Assembly (NCBI GenBank): GCA_035533015.1
Contig: DATLUQ010000051.1
Location: forward strand, 244,558 to 308,557
Reading direction: 5' to 3'
Length of the DNA stretch: 64,000 nucleotides
Origin: Gemmatimonadaceae bacterium
Lineage (GTDB): Bacteria > Gemmatimonadota > Gemmatimonadetes > Gemmatimonadales > Gemmatimonadaceae
Shown piece after piece: positions 8,267-16,047 of this stretch (within the stretch, counting starts at the first letter, position 1; every line of letters starts with the position of its first letter). The notes under the pieces are model-generated. The model was not told the DNA's origin. It saw only the letters and a program-made list of their open reading frames with translations, and ran no database searches. A program made the position numbers and the translations under genes.

Positions 8267-9970
8267 CTAGAAGCGATGTTGGAAGCGGACGAACACGCGC
8301 GCCGGCAGCCCCGCCGTCGAGAGCGCCTTGGCCACGTAGATGCCGAACACGTCAAAGTCCAACCCCGCGCCGAGATCGCTGCGGAACGTCGACAGCGCGG
8401 GCATCTCGCCCGACCGATAGGTCATCGGGCCCCCGCGGTCGCCCACCAGCCATCCGCGCCCCGCGTCGAGGAACACCACCCAGGCCCCATCGGCGCGGAA
8501 ATGCGGGCGGAGCCAACTGTCCTCGTCCCAGTCGAACAGGCGCACATGGAGATCGCTGCGGTATTCGGCCTGAGCCAGCGCGATCCGATCGCACTGCGCG
8601 GGGTAACCCGAAGGAATCGTGCCGTACGTGCACGTAGATACGTCTTCGCCGCCCTGCGGGCTGCGGAATGCGAATCCCGGGAGGGCCGCGTAGCCGTCCA
8701 CGGACAGCCGGCGCTCGAGCGGCAGCGGATCGCCGCTGATCCAGCCGCCCGCGACGACGCGCAGATTGAGTTGCGCGCCGCGTGAGATGCGGTTGTACCG
8801 CCGCGCGTCCACGAACGCGCGGTTGTAATTCACTCGGCCGTTGGGGTAGGCGCGGGTCGCGTCGGTTATGCCGAGCGAATCCATGTGTCCGACCCCGTGC
8901 TCGAGTTGGGCCATCAGATACCAGCCCGCCCACGGGTTCTCCACGTCGGTGCGCGTGTCTAGTTCGAGTGTCGCGTCCAGCAGGTGCAGGTGGGCGGCGT
9001 CCTCCACCGGATTGGGGCGCCACGCGACGTTCGATCGGAACAGGGTCCATGCGTTGTTGGCGGTGCGCGGCGTCCAATGTTCGTCGGCATACGACAGGGT
9101 GAACCGATTGTTGAGACCCTGGAATACCCCGGCGGTCAGGCCTCCCCCGTGTTGTTCGTAATAGTCGCGGTAGTCCCGCCGAAAGAGGGCGGCCGCCAGT
9201 CCGGTCTCGAGGCTCGACAGTCCCCACGACTCCACCGGTGCCACCAGGTTGTATGCGCCCGCACCAATCAGGACGCCGCGGGCGGTTCCGAGCTTCAGTT
9301 CGCCATGCAGGTTGTGCCCCACGTCGTTGGCTCTCGACCGGAAGCTGCTCGCCGTGCGGAGCACCGCGTACCCGTCCAGTTGTGCGCTTCCGTTGCCGAA
9401 GTCGTAGAACACCTGCGGCCCGAGATTCACCGCCAGCCCTTCCACGCGGTTGTAGACGCCGGCGCTCGCCACCTGGAACTTGCTGCCACTCGCGTCGCGA
9501 CGGGGTTCGAACCGTCGCCACCACGCGTCCTCCTCGCCGCCCGAGTCAGCGACCGCGATGCGGTCGTCCCGGCGCACGTAGCGCAGCTCGTCGCGGTAGA
9601 TGCGAATCTCACCGCCCACGTACCCACGAGCGCGGCCCGCCACTTCACCGCCCACGACCAAGAGGTCGCCGTCGATCCGGGCCGTCTCGGTCACCGTCAC
9701 GTTCCCGTTGATGACCACGACGTCGCCGGCCACGTGGCCGGCGATGGTCAACGGTCCGTCCAGCACCGCCAGGGCGCCACCGATCTTCCGGCCGGAATCG
9801 ACGTCGAACGGGCCCTGGGCGCGCAGCGTGCCGCTCGCGTTGTACAGGCGCACGACCCGCTGCGCGATGTCGCGCGGAAGCGCCCGCCGGTGGAGCGTGG
9901 AGTCGCGCTGCTGGGCGTGCAATAGGAGCGGAACAAGGATGAGCGCCAGCGTGAGCGTGGTGCGACGCAT
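8267..9970 (-). CDS. Outer-membrane beta-barrel with bactofilin-like N-terminal repeats
   Basis: A 567-residue exported protein. A signal peptide ending LLLHAQ is followed (about residues 50-130) by short hydrophobic repeats such as IAGHVAGDVVVINGNV and ARIDGDLLVVGGEV, the pattern of bactofilin-type polymer-forming beta-helices. The remaining 400 residues are aromatic-rich beta strands ending FVRFQHRF with a terminal Phe, as in outer-membrane barrels (Omp85/surface-antigen-like C-terminus). ATG at 9970 is chosen because TAGGAG lies seven bases upstream; a longer frame would overlap the regulator gene. It is the fifth gene of the ntrYX-like operon. Confidence 0.7.
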   Translation of the reverse strand: MRRTTLTLALILVPLLLHAQQRDSTLHRRALPRDIAQRVVRLYNASGTLRAQGPFDVDSGRKIGGALAVLDGPLTIAGHVAGDVVVINGNVTVTETARIDGDLLVVGGEVAGRARGYVGGEIRIYRDELRYVRRDDRIAVADSGGEEDAWWRRFEPRRDASGSKFQVASAGVYNRVEGLAVNLGPQVFYDFGNGSAQLDGYAVLRTASSFRSRANDVGHNLHGELKLGTARGVLIGAGAYNLVAPVESWGLSSLETGLAAALFRRDYRDYYEQHGGGLTAGVFQGLNNRFTLSYADEHWTPRTANNAWTLFRSNVAWRPNPVEDAAHLHLLDATLELDTRTDVENPWAGWYLMAQLEHGVGHMDSLGITDATRAYPNGRVNYNRAFVDARRYNRISRGAQLNLRVVAGGWISGDPLPLERRLSVDGYAALPGFAFRSPQGGEDVSTCTYGTIPSGYPAQCDRIALAQAEYRSDLHVRLFDWDEDSWLRPHFRADGAWVVFLDAGRGWLVGDRGGPMTYRSGEMPALSTFRSDLGAGLDFDVFGIYVAKALSTAGLPARVFVRFQHRF

Positions 9971-10037
9971 GAGCATGCTCCTAATGTCGTGGGTCGAGTC
10001 CGCGATACGCACCCCCCGTGCCGGAACGGCGGCACCC

Positions 10038-11420
10038 CTATCCCGCGTCATGCCCGATCCCCAGCCGCCGCATCCGCCGATACAGATTCGGGCGGTCGGT
10101 CTGCAGTCGGCGCGCCGCTTCGGCCACGTTTCCTCCGGCCATCGACAGCGCCCGCGAGATCAGCGTGCGCTCGTATTCGTCGAGCGTGTCGCTCAGCGGC
10201 CGGGTGAGCTGGGCGGGGTCGGGAAACGGCGGCGTATCCACGGCACCTTCGCCACGGCCGATGGCCACCACGCGCTGCACGTCCGCTGCGGTCACCTGGC
10301 GTCCGGCCTGCAGAATGGCGAGTCGCTCCACCACGTTGGCCAACTCGCGCACGTTGCCGGGCCACCGGTAGCGCGTGAGCAACGCGATCGCGTCGTCGGT
10401 CCATCGCGGTGCCGGATGACCGGTGCGGCCACGGTGGAGCACCGAGAAGTGCGCCACGAGCAGTGGGATGTCGTCGGGGCGTTCACGCAGCGGCGGCACG
10501 AACAACGGGATCACGTTGAGGCGGAACAGCAAGTCCTCGCGAAACGCGCCCTCGGCCACGGCGCGCGAGAGATCCTTGTTGGTCGCCGCCAGGATGCGCA
10601 CATCCACGCGGATGGGGCTCCCGCCGCCCACGCGCTCGATCTCCTTGGCTTCGATGGCGCGGAGCAACTTGGCCTGCGCTTCCTGTCCCAGATCCCCAAC
10701 CTCATCGAGCAGCAGGGTGCCGCCGTGCGCCAACTCGAACCGTCCGATGCGGCGGTCCGACGCTCCGGTGAACGCGCCCTTCTCGTGGCCGAACATCTCG
10801 CTCTCCACGAGGTCCCGGGGAATGGCGGCGCAATTCACCCGCACGAACGCCCGGTCCCGCCGCGGGCTTCCCTCGTGGATGGCCGCGGCCACCAACTCCT
10901 TGCCCGTGCCCGATTCACCCGTGATGAGCACGCGGGCGTCGGTGGCCGCCACGCGCGCGATCATCTCACGCACGCGCTCCATGGCCTGGCTCCGGCCCAC
11001 CATCTCGCCGCCCAGTCCCACCTCGGCGCGCAACGCCTTGGCTTCGCGTCGGGCGCGTCGCAGTTCGATGGCCGAGGAGAGCGCGAGCAGCACGCCTTCG
11101 GGGCTCAGAGGTTTTTCCAGAAAGTTGAAAGCGCCGAGCTTGGTGGCCTTCACGGCGTCGGTGAGCCCGGCCTTACCGCTCATCATCACTACCGGCGTGT
11201 CGGGCGTCGTCTCGCGCAGCTTGGCCAGCACGGCCATGCCGTCCATCTCCCCGGGAATCATGAGATCGAGGAGCACCGCGTCTGGCTCACTCTCGGCGGC
11301 CCGCAGTACGCCGGTGGCGCCATCCGCGGCCTCGCGCACTTCAAACCCTTCGGAAGCGAGCAAAGCGCCAACCATCCGCCTGATGTTGGGCTCGTCGTCG
11401 ATGATCAGCACGCTGGGCAT
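10038..11420 (-). CDS. ntrX: NtrC/NtrX-family sigma-54 response regulator
   Basis: A 460-residue activator with three domains. The receiver (1-120) has the D8/D9 acidic pair, phosphoacceptor D52 and K103. The AAA+ domain has Walker A GESGTGKE (168-175), GAFTGA (215-220) for sigma-54 contact, and GGTLLLDEVGDL. A Fis-type helix-turn-helix ends the protein (NVAEAARRLQTDRPNLYRRM). All residues for phosphorylation and sigma-54 activation are present. It lies 15 bases after a small membrane protein gene with AGGAG in the gap, and in one operon with the NtrY-like kinase, its probable partner. Confidence 0.93.
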   Translation of the reverse strand: MPSVLIIDDEPNIRRMVGALLASEGFEVREAADGATGVLRAAESEPDAVLLDLMIPGEMDGMAVLAKLRETTPDTPVVMMSGKAGLTDAVKATKLGAFNFLEKPLSPEGVLLALSSAIELRRARREAKALRAEVGLGGEMVGRSQAMERVREMIARVAATDARVLITGESGTGKELVAAAIHEGSPRRDRAFVRVNCAAIPRDLVESEMFGHEKGAFTGASDRRIGRFELAHGGTLLLDEVGDLGQEAQAKLLRAIEAKEIERVGGGSPIRVDVRILAATNKDLSRAVAEGAFREDLLFRLNVIPLFVPPLRERPDDIPLLVAHFSVLHRGRTGHPAPRWTDDAIALLTRYRWPGNVRELANVVERLAILQAGRQVTAADVQRVVAIGRGEGAVDTPPFPDPAQLTRPLSDTLDEYERTLISRALSMAGGNVAEAARRLQTDRPNLYRRMRRLGIGHDAG

Positions 11421-11435
11421 CAGTGGCCGCGCTCC

Positions 11436-11768
11436 TCAGCGGGGCGGCTGCTGGGGCGCGCCGAGCGAGCGCTGTTCGGTCTGGAGCTTGGTCAGAAAGC
11501 GCTGCGATTCGGCCACCCGCTCGATTTCCACGGCGATCGAATCCACGGCCTGTTCGATACGATCCAGCCGTGCGTCGAGATCCGGTGGCAGGGTCTCCGC
11601 GGTCGGCGGCGTGGTGCGACGCTCCACGGCCCGGATCACGGCCCGGATGATCGGCGTCGCGATCACCATGATCATGATCGTGCCGAACACGATGCCGACG
11701 ATCGGGATGGCGTTGTCGGGTATGCCGGGAGGCAGTATGACTTGCTGGGCAAGAATGGACGCCGTCAT
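11436..11768 (-). CDS. Small membrane/coiled-coil protein, second of a tandem pair
   Basis: A 110-residue protein with one N-terminal membrane segment (about 20-47: IPIVGIVFGTIMIMVIATP), then a charged helix RLDRIEQAVDSIAVEIERVAESQRFLTKL with heptad spacing, then a Pro/Gln tail. It is clearly paralogous to the gene just upstream (shared RIEQAVDxIAVExERxxExQRF). Its ATG overlaps the stop of that gene as ATGA, so the two are coupled. Function is unknown; its place between a sensor kinase and a response regulator suggests a signalling or envelope role. Confidence 0.8.
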   Translation of the reverse strand: MTASILAQQVILPPGIPDNAIPIVGIVFGTIMIMVIATPIIRAVIRAVERRTTPPTAETLPPDLDARLDRIEQAVDSIAVEIERVAESQRFLTKLQTEQRSLGAPQQPPR

Positions 11769-12046
11769 GATGGTACCCCGGGTTTGGACGGAGGATGGAC
11801 GGAGGGGGCCGCGCGATCGGACAACAGACGCGTGGTGAAGCGCTGCCCTTCGGAAATGCGTTCGACCTCCACCGCGATCGCGTCCACGGCCTGCTCGATC
11901 CGCGCGATCCGCTGCTCGGTCTCGGAACCCATGACCGGCCGTGCCCTGGCGTCCAGGTACCGCGCGATCAGGCTGAAGATGCCGCGAAAGATATAGGCCG
12001 TGAGGGCCACGCCGGCGATGGCAACGAACATGTCTTCCAATCTCAT
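11765..12046 (-). CDS. Small membrane/coiled-coil protein, first of a tandem pair
   Basis: A 93-residue protein with an N-terminal hydrophobic segment (about 6-28, MFVAIAGVALTAYIFRGIF) and a coiled-coil-like helix RIARIEQAVDAIAVEVERISEGQRF. ATG at 12046 overlaps the TGA of the upstream kinase gene (ATGA), which fixes the start, and its own stop overlaps the next paralogue in the same way. No known family is recognised. The pair probably arose by duplication within the operon. Confidence 0.8.
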   Translation of the reverse strand: MRLEDMFVAIAGVALTAYIFRGIFSLIARYLDARARPVMGSETEQRIARIEQAVDAIAVEVERISEGQRFTTRLLSDRAAPSVHPPSKPGVPS

Positions 12047-13302
12047 GCTTCTTCCCTCGTCAAGTTGGCGGCGGGCGGCTGCGCCCCAGGTTCCTCCGCG
12101 CCCACGGGGAGGACGAACCGAATGGTCGTCCCCGCGCCTGGCGCGCTCTCGGCAAACACCTTCCCATCGTGGGCCAGTACGGTCTGGCGTGCAATCGCCA
12201 TACCGAGGCCCGTCCCGCCTGCCTTGTACGTCACGTATGGCTCCCACATTCGCGCCACCCGTTCCGGGGCGATGCCGGGGCCGGTGTCGGTCACGGCGAG
12301 CGACACGGCATCCCGCCCGTCGCACTCGGCACGGCCCACCTGTACAGCGATCGCGCCATGTCCGGCCTCACGGCAGGCCTCCACCGCATTCAACACCACG
12401 TTGCTCACCGCGCGCTGCAGTGCGTCGTGGTGTCCCCACACCATCGGGAGGTCCTCGTCCACGTGCACGGTGAGCGGCATCGATTCGGGCACCGATGCCC
12501 GCGCCGTGTACCGCACCAACTCCCCCACGTCCACCCGCGACCGCGGCCCCTCGGGCAGTTTGCCGAATTGCGAGAAATTCCTCGCCAACGCCTCCAACCG
12601 AGCCGTTTCCGTGGCCAGCACCTCGACGGTCTCCGCAAGCGCCGACGGCGCCTCGCGCTTCAGCCGGGCGACGGCGAACCGGATGGGAGTCAACGGATTC
12701 TTCAGTTCGTGCGCCGCCTGGCGGGCTGCATCGCGCAGGGCCGATGCCCGCTCCGCTTCGAGCGCGCGCGTCCGGCCGAGCGCCAGTTCATCGGACATCG
12801 TCCGCATCCGCGTGCGGAGTGTCTCGAACTCCGGCGCCCCACGCGTGGACGAACGTTCGGGAAGCGGTTCTCCGCGTCCGATGCGCCCCGTCCATCCCAC
12901 CAGTTCCAGCAGGGGGCGGCTGAGCTGCCGGCTCAGGTGCCCGGCCACCCGCGACGCGCCCAGCCCCAACACACCCAGCGCCAGGAGGAGCACCCCGGCG
13001 GCCACGTAGACGGCGCGCTGGTACACGAAGGCGGCGCGCTTGGACTGCACGAGGTTGTCGTGGAGACGCTTTTCATGGGCGTTGATGGCTCCCTCCTGGG
13101 CAGGGGTGAGAGGTAGGCCCCGCATGGCTTGGAAGGCGCGCGCGCCGGTGGCGGCCGTGCTATCCCAGGCCGTGCTGGCCCCGACCAGAGAGAACACGTA
13201 TTGGCTGGTCGCGAACCAGCCGGCCGCCAGTACCGCCGAGGGCACGAGGGCGAACGACAGGAGGATGACAAACAGCCGGTTGCGAAACCCAAATCGCGTC
13301 AC
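12043..13302 (-). CDS. NtrY-like sensor histidine kinase
   Basis: Membrane-bound kinase, 419 residues from the chosen GTG. Two membrane segments (about 10-29 and 95-118) enclose a short periplasmic domain; a HAMP-like linker follows, then the H-box AAHELKNPLTP with H198, the N-box NVVLNAVEAC, and G-boxes DTGPGI and GTGLGMAIA. The H-box with KNPLTPI is typical of the NtrY group. GTG at 13302 has GGAGGG just upstream; an upstream GTG at 13377 would add 25 residues lacking family character. It heads a six-gene operon and probably phosphorylates the NtrX-like regulator. Confidence 0.9.
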   Translation of the reverse strand: MTRFGFRNRLFVILLSFALVPSAVLAAGWFATSQYVFSLVGASTAWDSTAATGARAFQAMRGLPLTPAQEGAINAHEKRLHDNLVQSKRAAFVYQRAVYVAAGVLLLALGVLGLGASRVAGHLSRQLSRPLLELVGWTGRIGRGEPLPERSSTRGAPEFETLRTRMRTMSDELALGRTRALEAERASALRDAARQAAHELKNPLTPIRFAVARLKREAPSALAETVEVLATETARLEALARNFSQFGKLPEGPRSRVDVGELVRYTARASVPESMPLTVHVDEDLPMVWGHHDALQRAVSNVVLNAVEACREAGHGAIAVQVGRAECDGRDAVSLAVTDTGPGIAPERVARMWEPYVTYKAGGTGLGMAIARQTVLAHDGKVFAESAPGAGTTIRFVLPVGAEEPGAQPPAANLTREEA

Positions 13303-13720
13303 GAACCCTCCGTCCGTACGCGCGTCATGCGCGGCGGTTTCGAACCAAACATACAGGCGGGCGAACCCCCCAACCACCCGGGCTCACTTTCCTCCCAACC
13401 AGTTCAGCGATACATTAAATGCTTGGCGCTCGGCCCTCCGCGTACGTCGCAACAGATGCGATGGCGCGGTCCTGCGGACCGGGCGGCAGCACGGCAGCCG
13501 TACGCCTGCCGGGAGAGCGCCGCCTCCGGGCGCGCCCTCCGAACCGAGACTCTCCGCAGCGCCGCTCCGCAGGTGGGCGCCCGGCGGGTCGCGTGCCGAT
13601 CGACGGGCGCTGCCCGGTGACGATCGTCCGCGCTCCAACTTCGCAGACGATCTGCCCCGCGCACTCGGCGGTCGAACCGACCACCGCTACGAGTCCCTGG
13701 GACTCGACTTAGGAAAGGGC
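13303..13720 (+). other. Divergent intergenic region between ntrY-like and NYN genes
   Basis: 418 bases with no convincing gene: several overlapping open frames exist, but none has a ribosome site or a recognisable product. An A/T-rich patch (TACATTAAAT, 13411-13420) could serve promoters in either direction. Downstream of it, on the NYN side, are the inverted repeats CGGTCC-TGC-GGACCG (13467-13481) and CGAGTCCC-T-GGGACTCG (13690-13706), so the NYN mRNA may have a structured leader of nearly 300 bases. Confidence 0.5.
13690..13706. repeat. Near-perfect palindrome before the NYN gene
   Basis: CGAGTCCC and GGGACTCG flank a single central T. The palindrome ends four bases before the AGGAAAGG ribosome site of the NYN gene, so it could be an operator or an RNA hairpin controlling translation. 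Confidence 0.5.
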
Positions 13721-15394
13721 ATGAACCCTCGTAATCAGCGCCGTGAGCCGACTCGCTCGCACGGCGCCCTCATCCACCGCGGCCCGCAAGCCACGGTCGC
13801 TTCCGCGCACCCGATGGCCGCCGTGCCGATGCACGCGCCAAACGCGGCCCTCCTCATCGACTTCGACAATGTGACGATGGGGATTCGCTCCGACCTCGGG
13901 AACGAACTCCGCAACCTGCTCGGCTCCGACATCATCAAGGGCAAGGTGGCCGTCCAGCGCGCCTACGCCGATTGGCGCCGGTATCCGCAGTACATCGTCC
14001 CGCTCACCGAAGCGTCCATCGATCTCATCTTCGCGCCGGCGTACGGCTCTGCCAAGAAGAATGCCACCGACATCCGGTTGGCGATCGACGCGCTCGAACT
14101 CGTATTCACGCGCCTCGAGATCGGCACCTTCATTCTCCTCTCGGGCGACTCCGACTTCTCGAGTCTCGTCATCAAGCTCAAGGAGTACGGCAAGTACGTG
14201 ATCGGCGTGGGCATCCGCGAGTCGTCGAGTGACCTGCTCGTGATGAACTGCGACGAATACTACAGCTACAACGCGCTGGCCGGCCTCGTGAAAGCCAGCG
14301 AAGAGGAGACGTCCCGCAAGTACGATCCATGGGAGTTGGTCAGCGAGGCCATCGGCCGGATGAAGCGCAATGGCGACGTCATGCGCTCCGACCGCCTCAA
14401 GCAGGTGATGCAGGACATCGACAACACGTTCGACGAGAAGAACACCGGCCACTCCAAGTTTTCCAAGTTCGTGCAGGATGCCGCCGCCCGCGGGCTGCTC
14501 AGCCTCACGAAGCTCGAGAACGGACAGCTCGAAGTGGGTATGCCATCGGGCGAGGCGGGTCACGCCCCCGTCCAGCCGGCCGCCGAGCGCAGCGAGGCAC
14601 CGGCCGAGGAGCGCGGTGGCCGCCGCGGCCGCCGCGGCGGACGCGGGCGCGGCCGCGGGGGACGCAGCGCCGAAGCACCGCAACTCGAACTCAGTGCGGG
14701 CAGCGAAGTGGCGGCGACGGTAGAGCCGGTCCCCGAGGCCGCGCGCCCCGCGCGCCGGAGCGGCCAGAGCGTGGGCACGGTCGGCGAAAGACTGACGCGC
14801 AACGAAGCGTTCGACCTTGTACGCCGCGCCGTCGAGACGCTCACCACGGGTGTAGAGACCGTGCAGGCCAGCGCCGTGCGCCAACGCGCACACGAGCTGC
14901 TCGGCCGCGACAGCGAGAGCCTGGGCGAGCGCAACTTCGCGCGCATCCTTCAGGACGCGCACGACGCGGACATGATCGATCTGCGCCGCCACGGCGACGA
15001 CTACGACGTATCGCGCGCCGTATCGGCGGCGCCCGTGGCTGAACAGCTGGCGGCGGCCGAGGTCACGGCGACGCCGGCCAAGCCCCCGGCAGTCCCCGGC
15101 CTGCGGCTTGGGCTGGGACCCCGTGGCGGCGGCGCTCGTGGCCGCGGCGGAAAGACCGGCGAACTGCCTCCCAACCTGCTCAGCTTCGGGGTCGTGGAAA
15201 CGGCGCCTTCGGCCGCCGTGGTGGCGACTTCCGCTATCGCAGAGGCGAAGCCGATGGCCAAGAAGACGCGTGGTCGACCCAAAGCCGCCAAGATCGAGAG
15301 CGGAGCGCCGGAGACGGCGGCCGAATCTCCGGCCAAGAAGCCGCGTGCTCGGCGCGGCCGGAAGCCCGCGACGACCGAGACGGCCGAGGCATGA
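13721..15394 (+). CDS. NYN-domain nuclease with two LOTUS/OST-HTH modules and RGG region
   Basis: A 557-residue probable RNA-processing protein. Residues 40-190 form a NYN/LabA-like PIN-type nuclease with acidic positions D47, D49, D117, D143 and D145 (LLIDFDN, SGDSDFSSL). An OST-HTH/LOTUS-like module follows (about 203-272, DPWELV...GHSKFSKFVQDA), then an RGG-type basic stretch (299-315), a second LOTUS-like module (about 358-430) and a Lys/Ala/Arg tail with AT-hook-like TRGRPK and RRGRKP. The start has AGGAAAGG three to ten bases upstream. Overlap with the next gene (ATGA) places it at the head of a repair/peptidase operon. NYN-LOTUS pairing is known; RNA substrates are not. Confidence 0.85.
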   Translation: MNPRNQRREPTRSHGALIHRGPQATVASAHPMAAVPMHAPNAALLIDFDNVTMGIRSDLGNELRNLLGSDIIKGKVAVQRAYADWRRYPQYIVPLTEASIDLIFAPAYGSAKKNATDIRLAIDALELVFTRLEIGTFILLSGDSDFSSLVIKLKEYGKYVIGVGIRESSSDLLVMNCDEYYSYNALAGLVKASEEETSRKYDPWELVSEAIGRMKRNGDVMRSDRLKQVMQDIDNTFDEKNTGHSKFSKFVQDAAARGLLSLTKLENGQLEVGMPSGEAGHAPVQPAAERSEAPAEERGGRRGRRGGRGRGRGGRSAEAPQLELSAGSEVAATVEPVPEAARPARRSGQSVGTVGERLTRNEAFDLVRRAVETLTTGVETVQASAVRQRAHELLGRDSESLGERNFARILQDAHDADMIDLRRHGDDYDVSRAVSAAPVAEQLAAAEVTATPAKPPAVPGLRLGLGPRGGGARGRGGKTGELPPNLLSFGVVETAPSAAVVATSAIAEAKPMAKKTRGRPKAAKIESGAPETAAESPAKKPRARRGRKPATTETAEA

Positions 15395-16047
15395 CGACGA
15401 GCGCCGCGCTTCCCGCGCGGCGCTCGCGCCATGGGGCCGTGCTCCCGGCCCGCTTCTTCGCGCGCGGCACGGAATTGGTCGCACGCGATCTACTCGGCGC
15501 CATACTCGAATGCCGGACCGCCGACGGCGTGGCCAGCGGGCGCATCGTGGAGACCGAGGCCTACCTCGGTGAACACGATGCCGCGTGCCATGCGGCCGCC
15601 GGGCTCACGGCGCGCACCGCGCCACTGTACGGGCCGCCGGGATCGGCGTACGTGTACTTCATCTACGGCATGCACTGGTGCGTCAATGCGGTCACGCGTG
15701 CGCGCGGACTGCCCAGCGCCGTGCTCATCCGCGCCGTGTCGCCGGTGGCGGGTCTGGCGCTGATGCGGGACCGGCGGGGCCATCCCCGGCGGGATGTGGA
15801 CCTCACCAATGGGCCGGCCAAGCTCTGCGACGCGCTGGGCATAGACGGGCGACACAACGCGTGCTCCCTGCAGCGCTCGCCACTCGTTATCCGCGCCAGC
15901 GCTCCGGTAGCCGACGGCGAGGTGGTGGTGACGCCGCGCATCGGCATTCGCCGCGCCGCCGACTGGCTCTTGCGCTTCGCCGTGGCCGGCGATCCCTTCG
16001 TGTCGCGCACCCCGCCCAACTTTCCGCGACGGCGCTACTCGCCGTGA
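15391..16047 (+). CDS. DNA-3-methyladenine glycosylase (AAG/MPG family)
   Basis: Base-excision repair enzyme that removes alkylated purines, 218 residues. The family motif RIVETEAYLGEHDAACHA contains the catalytic glutamate; YGPPGSAYVYFIYGMHWC contains the intercalating tyrosine region, and LTNGPAKLCDALGI matches the C-terminal part of the fold. Its ATG overlaps the stop of the NYN gene and its own stop overlaps the dipeptidase start as GTGA, so three genes are translationally linked. Confidence 0.93.
   Translation: MTTSAALPARRSRHGAVLPARFFARGTELVARDLLGAILECRTADGVASGRIVETEAYLGEHDAACHAAAGLTARTAPLYGPPGSAYVYFIYGMHWCVNAVTRARGLPSAVLIRAVSPVAGLALMRDRRGHPRRDVDLTNGPAKLCDALGIDGRHNACSLQRSPLVIRASAPVADGEVVVTPRIGIRRAADWLLRFAVAGDPFVSRTPPNFPRRRYSP

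Noticed and set aside
13384..13684. Overlapping open frames on both strands before the NYN gene
   Set aside because: Three frames on one strand and one on the other are open together, a sign of random GC-rich sequence; no start signals.
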